Shown: piece by piece, positions 35,621 through 45,096 of the stretch | Layout of the letters: the number at the start of each line of letters is the position of its first letter | Position numbering within the stretch: position 1 is the stretch's first letter | Source of the DNA: Hyphomicrobiales bacterium | GTDB taxonomy: Bacteria; Pseudomonadota; Alphaproteobacteria; Rhizobiales; NORP267 | DNA: 64,000 bases | Assembly (NCBI GenBank): GCA_021775875.1 | Contig: JAJFHA010000022.1 | Span: 168,007 to 232,006, forward strand | Direction: 5' to 3' | Made by a program: the position numbers and the translations under genes | The notes under the pieces: generated by a model | Database searches by the model: none | Seen by the model: only the letters and a program-made list of their open reading frames with translations | What the model was told of the DNA's origin: nothing

Positions 35621-37279
35621 TTATTGTGGATCGTCAGATTCGCCCCATGCCGCCAAAGCAGAGGCGATTGCATCTTGACCGGTTTCGCCTTTTTCAATCA
35701 CAAACAATCCTCTGCGTTCATTCTCAAATACCGCCGGGATAACGAACCACTTGGCATTCTTGAGAAGATCTATGTTGAACGTGATATCTTCCGGCTTGTT
35801 CGAAAGCCCCATCAGATATTGATTAGGTAAAATCTGAGCCCCGGCACCGCGCAGCGGAACGCTCTGTGACGTTTCGTCAACTCGAGCCATAAATGCCGGG
35901 AAGCTAACGATAGGACCATCGACTTCAGTTTCCCGAGGCGTATAGGTGTAATTGACGGTATGGCTCGCCGGAAGGTCTGTATCGTTATTCTTTGCAATAT
36001 CAATCACCAGTCTCGCGCCCGACCTGACCATTTCAGCTTCAATTCTGAGGGTGCCGCCAGAACCGACCAGCAACCAATTGGTGCCGCCATCCAGACGATC
36101 ATCTTCAACGCCTTCTTCGGCATTTCCTTCAATCAGGAAAAATGCCTGCGGCCGGGATGGGCCCGTAGCAACCGGCTCCGATACCACAGGTTCCGCAGAT
36201 TCCACTGATGCTGCAGGTACCACAGGTTCCACTGATGCTGCAGGTTCCACTGATGCTGCAGGTTCCGCAGGTGCTGCAGGTTCCACTGATGCTGCAGGTT
36301 CCGCAGGCGCGGTCTGTTCGGGCACCACGGTAACATCTTCTTCACCGCTAGATGGCGTATCATCAGTGGCTGGGTTTTCTTCGGCTGGGTTTTCTTCGGC
36401 GGAGTTTTCCTCTTGCGGCAGCGTAACCGGCGTCACGGGCGTGGATACAGGCGCGGCGGGTTCAGGTTCGGTCGCAGTGATTTGTTCTGGCGCATCATCA
36501 GATTGCGGCTGATCTTGCGTATCGGTTTCTGGCGCAGGGATCACATCGGGTTCATCGTCAGCCGTATCGTCATCTGTAGCTTCATCCATTGGCGAGGACA
36601 TTGTCGGTTCCCAGAGACCGGTCATTGTACCAATGCTGTCTTTCGCCGAACCGGCATAATCACCAATCACCTGCATCAGAGGCCCGGCATACGGCTCAAT
36701 CTTGTCACGCTGCCAATAACCTAGACTCGCAGCGCCAGCGATGAGCAAAATCAGGATAAGAAAGAATGCCCGCCATCCGCTACGCTTTGGCGCTTCACCC
36801 GTCCGTTCGCCTACATTTGGCGACCGCAATTGCCGAGACATATCGCTCTGAGGTGGTCGGGAATGTGGCGGCGCGGCTGTTGCTGATGCCGGCCGCATCG
36901 GTGGCGCTACATAGGCTCCGGTCGATGGTGTTGGTTCAGGCCGCGTTGGTGCAGAAGGTGGCGTTGCATCATTGTCACCATTTGGCGCAGTTGGTACGGT
37001 TGGCTCTGTCGCAGTTTCACTATCCGTTAGCGGTTCAACCGATGCTGGATCGCTTGTGGCAGAGACCACAACATTTGCCTCAGCTTCAATTTTGGCAATC
37101 GCATCATCAAGTGTTTTGCGATGTTGCTCAGCAATCGGCCCGGCTTTTTCAGGGTCAAGGCCTTCAAGCTGGGTATCCAACACCTTGCGCACATGCGCAT
37201 AAAGCGCCTCGCGTGCCGCAGGGTCATTAATCCCCTGCTGCTCAATTGCACCCGTCAATATCTTGAAATAGTCCGCCAT
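35621..37279 (-). CDS. Membrane protein with repetitive Pro/Ala/Glu-rich region, function unknown
   Basis: A 552-residue protein. The N-terminal ~70 residues are helical and soluble (GAIEQQGINDPAAREALYAH). One transmembrane segment lies at about 178-198 (FFLILILLIAGAASLGYW). Next comes a long acidic, Pro-rich linker with imperfect repeats of AASVEP/PAAPAEP, then a C-terminal beta-rich domain (~390-552: FFLIEGNAEEGVEDDRLDGG). No known domain is recognised. The start at 37279 is preferred to an upstream ATG at 37309. Confidence 0.65.
   Translation of the reverse strand: MADYFKILTGAIEQQGINDPAAREALYAHVRKVLDTQLEGLDPEKAGPIAEQHRKTLDDAIAKIEAEANVVVSATSDPASVEPLTDSETATEPTVPTAPNGDNDATPPSAPTRPEPTPSTGAYVAPPMRPASATAAPPHSRPPQSDMSRQLRSPNVGERTGEAPKRSGWRAFFLILILLIAGAASLGYWQRDKIEPYAGPLMQVIGDYAGSAKDSIGTMTGLWEPTMSSPMDEATDDDTADDEPDVIPAPETDTQDQPQSDDAPEQITATEPEPAAPVSTPVTPVTLPQEENSAEENPAEENPATDDTPSSGEEDVTVVPEQTAPAEPAASVEPAAPAEPAASVEPAASVEPVVPAASVESAEPVVSEPVATGPSRPQAFFLIEGNAEEGVEDDRLDGGTNWLLVGSGGTLRIEAEMVRSGARLVIDIAKNNDTDLPASHTVNYTYTPRETEVDGPIVSFPAFMARVDETSQSVPLRGAGAQILPNQYLMGLSNKPEDITFNIDLLKNAKWFVIPAVFENERRGLFVIEKGETGQDAIASALAAWGESDDPQ
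36190..36305 (-). repeat. Tandem 18-base repeats in the repetitive membrane-protein gene
   Basis: Variants of TTCCACTGATGCTGCAGG and TTCCGCAGGTGCTGCAGG repeat about six times on the plus strand, encoding AASVEP and PAAPAEP units. Copy number is likely to vary. Confidence 0.8.
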
Positions 37280-37446
37280 TTTTTGCCGCCGCAGAAGCCA
37301 GAACCCCACATAAAACGTACCCTGAAATTGCTCGGCCTCGTATCCGCATTTTCAGGCAGACATGCACTTTAGCAATCATATACGATGCCCACCAGTCGCA
37401 ATCAGGGAAAATTAACAAAAGGTAAACGCGCCAGTTTCCAAGCCTG

Positions 37447-38730
37447 TCAGCGCCAGAAATCCGGAGCCGCTAACCGTGACCACCAGCTACCAGGTTTCAC
37501 CCGTTCACCGCGCCCGGATTTTTTATCCCAAAGCCGCGCCAGTCCCCGGAACCGACTTGTCGCGAGTTTGAAGAAAAGCCGGTCTGTCCAACCTTTATAA
37601 GGCCGGTTAAACGGGCATACCCGCATGCAGATCGCGCAATCGGTGCCTATTTTGACCCAATAGCCGAAACATTTCTCACAATTTGCTGTCCATTTTCTCA
37701 CCCCTCGAATATTAGAGCGATTAACCGGCCCGGCTTCGGGTGCCCGAAACGGCAATGCTTTGGGCGGACAAGCGTCGGCGCAAACCGTACATTCGTTGCA
37801 ATATTCGGTGATCCCGAGGCGCTTCGGAATATCAATCTTCAGCGGTAGGTTGGTGAAAATTTTGGAAAAACGAACCCGTGGTCCGTATTCAGGCGTGATC
37901 ACCATCTGGTTGCGGCCATATTCGCCAAGCCCGGCCTTGACCGCAAACGGAATAACCAGCCCGGTATCATTCATCGATCCCACAGCCTCAAATCCCAGAT
38001 TGCGGATATAGGAAACCAGTTGGATAACGATTGCTGTCTCGTGGGAATATTCCCGCCCGGTCGCCGCACCCGCCAGAGCGGACGGATAGGTCTGAACCAG
38101 ATCATGATCCATCGAATGACCCATCACAATCACATGGGTCATCCCTTCGGGCAGATTATGCGGCACATCCTTGAAACCGCGAATATCGATCCGGGATTTA
38201 TAAATCCAGCGCTCGTCATAATCCGTGATGCCAACAAGATCGGCCCCAAATAGCTTGGCCAGATTTTTGATCTCGTGGGTAAAAGCCTGTGTATCGCCAA
38301 TTTCAATTTTGGTTTTTGCGACCCGGGACGCTACTTCAATCGGGGCTTGAAACCCTTCGCGTTTCCCTTCACTTGCTGAGCGCGCTGAAACCAGATCGGA
38401 AATCGACCAGGAAGCATTGCGGAGCGCAATATCCTTTTGCGTGAAACCAGCAGCACGGCGAGGGTAACCCGACCCTTGATGCCCCTTAAAAAATGCAAAA
38501 GTAGCGTCGGACCTTATGCTCTCGTCCCAAAAGGCGCGGGCAAACATATCGTCACGCTGGTTGAAGGGCTCAAAATTCTCGTCCACTTCAATGCCCGCCA
38601 GAGCATCGCTCTCCGCATATCGCGCCTGCCATGCAGCACGCCTGTCGCTGATGCTGTCTTCAGGTGCCTGATTTGAAGGCCACCCAGCAGGGGAACCGGT
38701 GTCCGGTTGACTTTCCTGATCTCGCGACAA
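37447..38730 (-). CDS. Reductive dehalogenase-like 4Fe-4S protein
   Basis: A 427-residue cytoplasmic protein without a Tat signal or membrane segment. The central part (IRNLGFEAVGSMNDTGLV, AVKAGLGEYGRNQMVITPEY, RFSKIFTNLPLKIDIPKRL) has the block order of cobamide-dependent RdhA enzymes. Two ferredoxin-type clusters follow: CNECTVCADACPPKALPF and CAICMRVCPFNRP with an upstream CEKC. It differs from QueG. Dehalogenation is not proven; it may be a different cobamide/Fe-S oxidoreductase. It lies upstream of nothing related, with purA behind it. Confidence 0.75.
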   Translation of the reverse strand: MSRDQESQPDTGSPAGWPSNQAPEDSISDRRAAWQARYAESDALAGIEVDENFEPFNQRDDMFARAFWDESIRSDATFAFFKGHQGSGYPRRAAGFTQKDIALRNASWSISDLVSARSASEGKREGFQAPIEVASRVAKTKIEIGDTQAFTHEIKNLAKLFGADLVGITDYDERWIYKSRIDIRGFKDVPHNLPEGMTHVIVMGHSMDHDLVQTYPSALAGAATGREYSHETAIVIQLVSYIRNLGFEAVGSMNDTGLVIPFAVKAGLGEYGRNQMVITPEYGPRVRFSKIFTNLPLKIDIPKRLGITEYCNECTVCADACPPKALPFRAPEAGPVNRSNIRGVRKWTANCEKCFGYWVKIGTDCAICMRVCPFNRPYKGWTDRLFFKLATSRFRGLARLWDKKSGRGERVKPGSWWSRLAAPDFWR

Positions 38731-38782
38731 AATTTCACCTCAACCAACAGACTGGAATTCCCAAGACTAGCCGGTGACGAGA

Positions 38783-40075
38783 CTAATCCGCAAACGGATC
38801 ATGCACCAGAATGGTATCGTCACGCTCGGGTGAAGTAGACAAAAGTGCAACCGGGCATTCGATCAATTCTTCAATATGGCGAACATATTTCACAGCTTGC
38901 GCTGGCAATTCAGCCCAGGTACGCGCGCCTGCGGTCGTCTCGTCCCACCCTTCAAGGGTTTCAAAAATTGGCTCCACCCGCGCTTGCGCTCCTTGGGCGG
39001 ACGGCAAATGATCGATTTCTTCACCGTCCAGCTTGTAGCCAACACCCACTTTGATTTTTTTGAAACCATCAAGAATATCCAGCTTGGTCAAGGCAATGCC
39101 GTCGATCCCGCTGGTCTTGATCGCCTGGCGCACGAGTACCGCGTCAAACCACCCGCAGCGACGTTGCCGTCCGGTTACTGTACCGAATTCGTGGCCCCGC
39201 TCGCCGAGCAGCCGACCCATTTCGTTATCTTGTTCGGTCGGGAACGGCCCCTGCCCCACACGGGTCGTGTAGGCCTTGGTGATACCAAGCACATAATTCA
39301 GCGCCCGCGGACCGATCCCGCTACCGGTCGCAGCTTGTGCTGCAACAGTGTTGGAAGACGTCACAAACGGATATGTGCCATGGTCAATATCAAGCAACAT
39401 GCCCTGCGCCCCTTCAAACAAAATCCGCCGCCCGGCCCGGCGTTTCTCGTCCAGCAGCTTCCAGCAAACATCCATATAGGGCAGAATTTTGGGGGCAATA
39501 TCGCGTAATTGTTCATATAACTGATCGCCATCAATCTCGGCTTCGCCCATGCCTCGGCGCAACGCATTGTGATGCGTCATCACACGAGCGATCTTGTCCG
39601 GCAGGGTTTTTACATTCTGGAGGTCCATGACCCGGATCGCACGTCTGCCGACCTTGTCTTCGTAAGCTGGCCCGATGCCACGCTTGGTGGTCCCGATTCG
39701 CCCTTTACCGGCTTGCGCTTCACGGAACGAATCCAGTTCCCCATGTAGGGGCAAAATGAGCGTCGCGTTTTCAGCAATACGCAAATTATCCCTCGATATC
39801 GCCACGCCTTGTGCGGCAAGACCTTCAATTTCGGCGACCAGCGCCCAAGGGTCAATCACCACGCCATTGCCAATAACCGCAAGTTTATCCGGCCTGACAA
39901 CACCGGACGGTAACAGGCTCAATTTATAAACCTTGCCGTCAATCACCAAAGTGTGACCGGCATTGTGGCCCCCCTGAAAGCGCACCACAACATCGGCGCG
40001 TTCAGAAAGCCAATCGACAATTTTGCCTTTGCCTTCATCTCCCCATTGAGAGCCAACAACCACAACATTAGCCAT
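38783..40075 (-). CDS. purA: Adenylosuccinate synthetase PurA
   Basis: A 430-residue GTP-dependent enzyme that joins IMP and aspartate on the route to AMP. It has the GTP loop [19 protein letters not shown], catalytic Asp and His in this and [30 protein letters not shown], and [13 protein letters not shown] near the C-terminus. The leader carries two hairpins upstream of an AAGGA ribosome-binding site. Confidence 0.98.
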   Translation of the reverse strand: MANVVVVGSQWGDEGKGKIVDWLSERADVVVRFQGGHNAGHTLVIDGKVYKLSLLPSGVVRPDKLAVIGNGVVIDPWALVAEIEGLAAQGVAISRDNLRIAENATLILPLHGELDSFREAQAGKGRIGTTKRGIGPAYEDKVGRRAIRVMDLQNVKTLPDKIARVMTHHNALRRGMGEAEIDGDQLYEQLRDIAPKILPYMDVCWKLLDEKRRAGRRILFEGAQGMLLDIDHGTYPFVTSSNTVAAQAATGSGIGPRALNYVLGITKAYTTRVGQGPFPTEQDNEMGRLLGERGHEFGTVTGRQRRCGWFDAVLVRQAIKTSGIDGIALTKLDILDGFKKIKVGVGYKLDGEEIDHLPSAQGAQARVEPIFETLEGWDETTAGARTWAELPAQAVKYVRHIEELIECPVALLSTSPERDDTILVHDPFAD

Positions 40076-40088
40076 TTCCGTGTCCTTA

Positions 40089-40151
40089 TTCCGGATTGCC
40101 GGAACCCCCGGCAGACAAGCGAACGGCCCCGCACAATCTGGCAGGGCCGTT
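40089..40151 (-). promoter_or_regulatory. Structured leader of purA
   Basis: Two perfect hairpins: TTCCGG/CCGGAA with a 4-base loop (40089-40104), directly before the AAGGA site, and AACGGCCC/GGGCCGTT with a 14-base loop (40122-40151). Neither is followed by a T-run. They may be an attenuator or a translation-control element. Confidence 0.4.
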
Positions 40152-40262
40152 GATGATGCTTACAGCAAGCGGCGCTGTTGTCCAAGAAGCCAAATTTGTT
40201 TCTATGGACAAAGGTGCGTTTCGACAGGCATAGAAGAAGCAACACATTTCAAGGTAATTTTC

Positions 40263-41192
40263 ATGCCCAACGAAAACCGGTCTGGTCAATCAGATCACAG
40301 CGCCGCTTATTTCCTGGTGGCTTATTTGCTGGCGACGCTCACCATGGTGCTTTGGTCAGGTAATTGGGTCATTGGTCGCGCATTTCGGACCGAAATTCCA
40401 CCGATCACTCTGGCCTTTTTGCGTTGGGGATTAGCCTTCCTGTTCCTGCTCCCTTTTGCATGGCGCGGTGCGCGGCGCGACTGGCCGATTGTGCGCAAAC
40501 ATTTTTGGCGCATTCTTGGAATGGGCGCGGCGGGGGCCGCGATTTTTCATTCTTTCGTTTATACCGGTCTTCGGTCGACGGAAGCCATCAACGGTACCCT
40601 GCTTAATTCCATGGGGCCGGTTATCATTGTCTTGATGGCCTGGATTGTGTTTGGCGACACCATCACCCGCCGCCAGGCGTTCGGGATTGGTGTCTCATTC
40701 ATTGGCACCATTTTCCTGGTCAGCCGGGGCAATCTGGAAAACCTGCTTGCGCTCAGAATAAATTCCGGCGATATCTGGATTTTGAGCGCCATGTTTTTCT
40801 GGGGAATTTATTCCCTGCTGCTACGCAACAGTCCGAAAAATATCAGCGGGTTTTCATTGCTGCTTTTCACCAGCGCCAGCGCCGTCACGCTCCTCGCACC
40901 CGGCGTGGTTGTGGAATATATGTTTGGTCACAGGGTGACTTTCGGTCTGCCGGTCTTTGTCGCCGTTGGCTATATCGGCATTTTTGCAACCGTCATCGCA
41001 TTCTATTGCTACAATACCGCCGTCGCCCGGATAGGCCCCAGCCAGACAGGTATCGTTATATATCTGCTGCCGGTTTTTGGCACGGTGGCGGCGATCGTGT
41101 TTCTTGGTGAAATCCTGAAACCCTATCATCTGATCGGCTTTGCTATCATCCTGTCGGGCATTTTCCTCGCTACCTGGCGGGTGCGGAAATAG
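40263..41192 (+). CDS. EamA/DMT-family membrane transporter
   Basis: A 309-residue drug/metabolite exporter with ten predicted membrane segments and two EamA repeats. Repeat 1 starts LVAYLLATLTMVLWSGNWV, repeat 2 starts GDIWILSAMFFWGIYSLLL. The GQTE-type loop region reads AFLRWGLAFLFLLPFAW. The start at 40263 is chosen because AAGGT lies upstream and the longer reading frame is not supported by the family. Substrate unknown. It runs convergent with serA, 3 bases apart. Confidence 0.88.
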   Translation: MPNENRSGQSDHSAAYFLVAYLLATLTMVLWSGNWVIGRAFRTEIPPITLAFLRWGLAFLFLLPFAWRGARRDWPIVRKHFWRILGMGAAGAAIFHSFVYTGLRSTEAINGTLLNSMGPVIIVLMAWIVFGDTITRRQAFGIGVSFIGTIFLVSRGNLENLLALRINSGDIWILSAMFFWGIYSLLLRNSPKNISGFSLLLFTSASAVTLLAPGVVVEYMFGHRVTFGLPVFVAVGYIGIFATVIAFYCYNTAVARIGPSQTGIVIYLLPVFGTVAAIVFLGEILKPYHLIGFAIILSGIFLATWRVRK

Positions 41193-41195
41193 AGC

Positions 41196-42782
41196 TTAGA
41201 ATTGCAATTCTTTGACCTGCGTAACATGAGGCAAATCAGCTACTTCTGAGAGCGCCTTCGGATCAAGCCGACCGTCAATCTCGATCAATGCGATAGCGTC
41301 ACCGCCCTTGGTTTGCCGGCCCAGATTGAAGGTGGCTATATTAACACCTGAATCGCCAAGAACCGCTCCCAGCGCACCAATGAAACCGGGTTTGTCTTCG
41401 TTGGTGACATAGAGCATGTGATCGCCAAGTTCGGCTTCCATGTTGATGCCCTTCACCTGGATCAGGCGCGGACGACCATCCGAGAATACAGTACCCGCAA
41501 CGGAGCGATCCTGACGCTCGGTGAAAACCGTCAACCGGATATAATTCTCATACGCACCCTGCTGTTCCCGGCGCACCTCTTCAACAACAATCCCCCGGTC
41601 TTTCACGATGATCGGGGCGCTGACCATATTTACATCCTGGAGCTGGGGTCGCAGCAACCCGGTCAACGTCGCAGCGGTCAGGGCACGCGTATTCAATTCA
41701 GCGACCGGGCCTTCATATTCAATCTTGACCCCCTTGATCGCGGTTTCGGTCAATTGTCCGGCAAACGAACCGATATGCTCGGCCAGCGAGCAAAAAGGTT
41801 TTAACCGGGGGGCTTCTTCTGCCGTGATAGAGGGCATATTGAGGGCATTCGAGACGGCACCATTGAGCAAATAATCGGACATTTGCTCGGCAACTTGAAG
41901 GGCGACATTTTCCTGCGCCTCACTGGTTGCGGCACCCAGATGCGGCGTGCACACGACATTATCCGTGCCGAAAAGAATATTTTCCGTCGCCGGTTCCTCA
42001 GCATAAACATCCAAAGCCGCCCCGGCTACATGACCTGCATCAAGCGCAACTTTCAGGGCCGCTTCATCGACCAACCCGCCTCGGGCACAATTGATAATCC
42101 GGACACCTTTTTTGGTTTGGTTGATCGCATCGGCGCTCAGAATGTTCCGGGTCTTGTCGGTGAGCGGCGTATGTAGCGAAATAAAATCGGCACGCCGCAA
42201 CAATTCTTCAAGCTCGACTTTCTCGACGCCAATTTCCATTGCCCGCTCAGCACTCAGAAACGGGTCGAACCCGATCACTTTCATGGAAAGCCCCTGGGCC
42301 CGGCTGGCAACAATTGAACCGATATTTCCGCACCCGATAATGCCAAGGGTTTTGCCGGTAACTTCAACGCCCATGAAGCGGGATTTTTCCCACAACCCGG
42401 CCTGCGTCGATCTATCAGCCGCCGGTATTTGCCTAGCCGTCGCAAGCATCATCGCGATCGCATGTTCGGCCGTCGTGATCGAATTCCCAAAGGGCGTATT
42501 CATCACGATGATGCCGCGCTTTGAAGCTGCCGGCACATCCACATTGTCAACCCCGATGCCGGCACGGCCAATGACTTTCAGGTTGGTAGCAGCATCGATG
42601 ATTTTCTGCGTGACTTTGGTCGCCGACCTGATCGCCAACCCGTCATAATTGCCAATGACCGCCAGCAGGCCATCCTTGTCCTTGCCAAGATCGGGCTGGA
42701 AATCTACATCCAGACCACGGTTTTTGAAAATCTCGACCGCAGCCTGAGAAAGTTTGTCGGAAATGAGAACCCGCGGGGCCAT
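41196..42782 (-). CDS. serA: D-3-phosphoglycerate dehydrogenase SerA
   Basis: A 528-residue long-form enzyme for the first step of serine synthesis. The NAD-binding fold has GRAGIGVDNVDVPAASKRG, LGIIGCGNIGSIVASRAQGL and a catalytic Arg/Glu/His set (INCARGGLVDEAAL; CTPHLGAAT). It continues into the intervening domain and a C-terminal ACT domain (LYVTNEDKPGFIGALGAVL), which can bind serine. The start at 42782 has GGAG eight bases upstream. It follows serC by 53 bases, forming a serC-serA operon. Confidence 0.97.
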   Translation of the reverse strand: MAPRVLISDKLSQAAVEIFKNRGLDVDFQPDLGKDKDGLLAVIGNYDGLAIRSATKVTQKIIDAATNLKVIGRAGIGVDNVDVPAASKRGIIVMNTPFGNSITTAEHAIAMMLATARQIPAADRSTQAGLWEKSRFMGVEVTGKTLGIIGCGNIGSIVASRAQGLSMKVIGFDPFLSAERAMEIGVEKVELEELLRRADFISLHTPLTDKTRNILSADAINQTKKGVRIINCARGGLVDEAALKVALDAGHVAGAALDVYAEEPATENILFGTDNVVCTPHLGAATSEAQENVALQVAEQMSDYLLNGAVSNALNMPSITAEEAPRLKPFCSLAEHIGSFAGQLTETAIKGVKIEYEGPVAELNTRALTAATLTGLLRPQLQDVNMVSAPIIVKDRGIVVEEVRREQQGAYENYIRLTVFTERQDRSVAGTVFSDGRPRLIQVKGINMEAELGDHMLYVTNEDKPGFIGALGAVLGDSGVNIATFNLGRQTKGGDAIALIEIDGRLDPKALSEVADLPHVTQVKELQF

Positions 42783-42835
42783 GATCATGTCTCCTTTAAG
42801 TGCGAAATTTAATTGTGATTGAATTGATAGTTGGC

Positions 42836-44011
42836 TCAGGCAATGGCCTGAAGGGCGGAAAGCTCTTCGACAAAGGCCCAGTCCAGCCAGGGCGTCAGGG
42901 CAGCAAGATCGCCCGATTCAACCGTGCTGCCGGTCCATATCCGCAATCCCGGAGGCGCGTCCCGGTACGACCCGATATCAAAGGCCACACCTTCATTATC
43001 GAGCCGCGTCGCAATTGCCTTGGCAAACGCGGCCTGAGCATCCGCTGGCATTGCTGAGACGTCGGGATCTATGATTTTAAGGCAAACAGATGTGTTCGAA
43101 CGGGTAGCCGGATCATCCGCCAGGAATTCCACCCAGTCGGCGGTTGCAACCCAGCGTGCTATGACATCGGCATTTTCATCAGCCCGCGCACGCAACGCAA
43201 CAACGCCGCCTATTTCCCGCCCCCAATTCAGGGCATCAATCTGGTCTTCGACACAAAGCATGGAAGGTGTGTTGATGGTCTCGCCAACAAAAATACCTTC
43301 GTTCAACTTACCGCCCTTTGTGAGGCGAAAAATCTTCGGCATCGGCCAAGGCGGACTGTAGGCCTCAAGCCGCTCAACAGCACGTGGCGACAGGATGAGC
43401 ATGCCGTGCGCAGCTTCACCACCCATGACTTTTTGCCAGGAATAGGTGACGCAATCGAGCTTTGAAAAATCTAGGTTCTGGGCAAATGCAGCAGACGTGG
43501 CATCGCAGATGGTCAGCCCCGTCCGGTCATCCGGGATCCAGTCAGCGTCGGGAACCCGTACGCCGGACGTGGTGCCGTTCCACGTAAAGACAACGTCTCG
43601 CGAGAAATCCACTGTCGCCAGATCAGGCAACGCACCATAAGGCGCCTCAATCTTGCGAACATCGTCAAGCTTGAGCTGTTTTTCCACATCCGTGACCCAG
43701 CCTTTGCCAAAACTTTCCCATGCAAGCATGTCAACACCGCGTGCGCCAAGCAGCGACCAGAGCACCATTTCCACAGCACCCGTATCAGACGCCGGAACGA
43801 TGCCAATTCTGTAATCATCCGGGATTTGTAAAACATCGCGGGTCAGATCGATCAATTGCTTCAAACGTGCTTTACCCGGCTTCGCCCGGTGAGAGCGTCC
43901 CAGAAATGCGTTTTCAAGATTTTCGAGAGACCATCCGGGGCGCTTGGTGCACGGGCCGGAAGAAAAATGCGGATTGGCCGGCCGCATAGCCGGTTTATTC
44001 ATGCCAGTCAT
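42836..44011 (-). CDS. serC: Phosphoserine aminotransferase SerC
   Basis: A 391-residue PLP enzyme that makes phosphoserine and also serves pyridoxal phosphate synthesis. The PLP lysine is in [48 protein letters not shown] and the [11 protein letters not shown] strand are typical of the alphaproteobacterial form. Upstream is a structured leader in which a hairpin covers the ribosome-binding site. It is the first gene of the serC-serA operon. Confidence 0.97.
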   Translation of the reverse strand: MTGMNKPAMRPANPHFSSGPCTKRPGWSLENLENAFLGRSHRAKPGKARLKQLIDLTRDVLQIPDDYRIGIVPASDTGAVEMVLWSLLGARGVDMLAWESFGKGWVTDVEKQLKLDDVRKIEAPYGALPDLATVDFSRDVVFTWNGTTSGVRVPDADWIPDDRTGLTICDATSAAFAQNLDFSKLDCVTYSWQKVMGGEAAHGMLILSPRAVERLEAYSPPWPMPKIFRLTKGGKLNEGIFVGETINTPSMLCVEDQIDALNWGREIGGVVALRARADENADVIARWVATADWVEFLADDPATRSNTSVCLKIIDPDVSAMPADAQAAFAKAIATRLDNEGVAFDIGSYRDAPPGLRIWTGSTVESGDLAALTPWLDWAFVEELSALQAIA

Positions 44012-44065
44012 TTATCTATCCTCACAGATAGTTGCCTCTCGTTGGGGAGAGGTGTCCCACTGCGG
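44012..44065 (-). promoter_or_regulatory. Structured serC leader, candidate serC RNA motif
   Basis: On the minus strand two short hairpins precede the ATG: CCTCTC/GAGAGG with loop CCCAAC (44035-44052), and CTATC/GATAG with loop TGTGAG (44016-44031). The second partly masks the GAGG ribosome-binding site. This fits the alphaproteobacterial serC motif RNA described by comparative genomics, as I recall it. A conclusive match needs a covariance-model search. Confidence 0.5.
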
Positions 44066-44094
44066 GAGATAGATATAGTTGCACCATGTGTCAA
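44066..44094 (-). promoter_or_regulatory. Sigma-70-type promoter for serC-serA
   Basis: On the minus strand TTGACA (44089-44094), a 17-base spacer and TATCTC (44066-44071). Predicted start of transcription is near 44060, which would begin the RNA just ahead of the leader hairpins. Confidence 0.6.
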
Positions 44095-44125
44095 CCAGAA
44101 CCGTTAGTTTTTCTGATTCCGCATA

Positions 44126-44159
44126 CAAAAAGGGCGCCCCGGACCCCGGCACGCCCTTT
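44126..44159 (-). terminator. Rho-independent terminator for the outer-membrane protein gene
   Basis: AAAGGGCG pairs with CGCCCTTT (15-base, GC-rich loop), and on the minus strand the stem runs into TTTTTG. It lies between the barrel-protein gene and the serC promoter. Confidence 0.75.
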
Positions 44160-44182
44160 CGGAAAACTATGAAAATTGAGGC

Positions 44183-44920
44183 TTACTGGTAGCAGCCACA
44201 ACCCATTTCGTAGCGAAGACCAACCCGGAATTCATGGGCTTCTAGATTATTGTATTCGGTCACAAAAGTGTTCACACCGATATCCGTAATCACGCCGGAT
44301 TCAGCACGCCCCATATACAGATACCGGTAACCGGCATCAATCATCAGCCCGTCGTTGATTTCGTAAGAAGCGCCAGCCATCAGGGCCGCTGCGAATGCCC
44401 AACGGGTCCCGCCTTCGATGACCGAAACCAGCCCGCCATTTTTCGTGATCTTGCCAAGGTCATGATATGCGCCGCCAACGCCAGCACCGATATAGGGGGT
44501 AAAGCCCCGATATTCACCAAAATCAAAATAGGCGTTCAGCAGAAATACCGTTGAAGAAAGACCCGCCGTTCCGGTAAAGCCAAGAACGTCCACATCGGTA
44601 ATATCAGATTCAAAACGATGATCGACAGTGACATCAACACGGCCATGGCGTCCAAGACGCCGCCCGATGCCGACGCCAATGGAATAGGTTGATTCCCAGT
44701 CTTCCTGAAAACCCAGCGCCGGTCCCTGCATAATTTCCGGATCGCCGTGGAAGCCATATCCGAGATCACCACGAATATACCATTTACCGCCTTCACAGCA
44801 GGGTTCTTCCGGGACATAAGCCGGGGGCTCATAAATAGGAGGATCGGCCGCTTCAGTTGTCGAGATGGTTGGCAACGTAACGAGGGCCGCCACAAGCAGC
44901 AAACTGGAAACACGGCTCAT
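44183..44920 (-). CDS. Outer-membrane beta-barrel protein
   Basis: A 245-residue exported protein with a signal peptide (1-~24, ending TEAADPP). A short Pro-rich stretch with CC follows. The remainder is an eight-strand barrel of the opacity/Omp25 type: WYIRGDLGYGFHG, RVDVTVDHRFESD, GFTPYIGAGVGGAYHD, LMIDAGYRYLYMG and EFRVGLRYEMG. A structural role in the outer membrane is likely, but the function is unproven. Confidence 0.78.
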   Translation of the reverse strand: MSRVSSLLLVAALVTLPTISTTEAADPPIYEPPAYVPEEPCCEGGKWYIRGDLGYGFHGDPEIMQGPALGFQEDWESTYSIGVGIGRRLGRHGRVDVTVDHRFESDITDVDVLGFTGTAGLSSTVFLLNAYFDFGEYRGFTPYIGAGVGGAYHDLGKITKNGGLVSVIEGGTRWAFAAALMAGASYEINDGLMIDAGYRYLYMGRAESGVITDIGVNTFVTEYNNLEAHEFRVGLRYEMGCGCYQ

Positions 44921-45096
44921 TGCGAAATCCTTTCAATCGTACTCAAACTGTTGTAACCGGCATCCTGCCAGCACATGCAATCGCTACTAATGACGGAAAA
45001 ATGTTAAGGCATGGTTATTCATGAATCGTTTCTTGAAATACCTGGCTCCGGCATTTACCCACATACAACGCACCAAAATATAGAGTTGCTACAACC

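Noticed and set aside
37447..38730. Call as epoxyqueuosine reductase QueG
   Set aside because: The block order around AGLGEYGRNQM and the long N-terminal part fit RdhA proteins better, and the HEAT-repeat end of QueG is absent.
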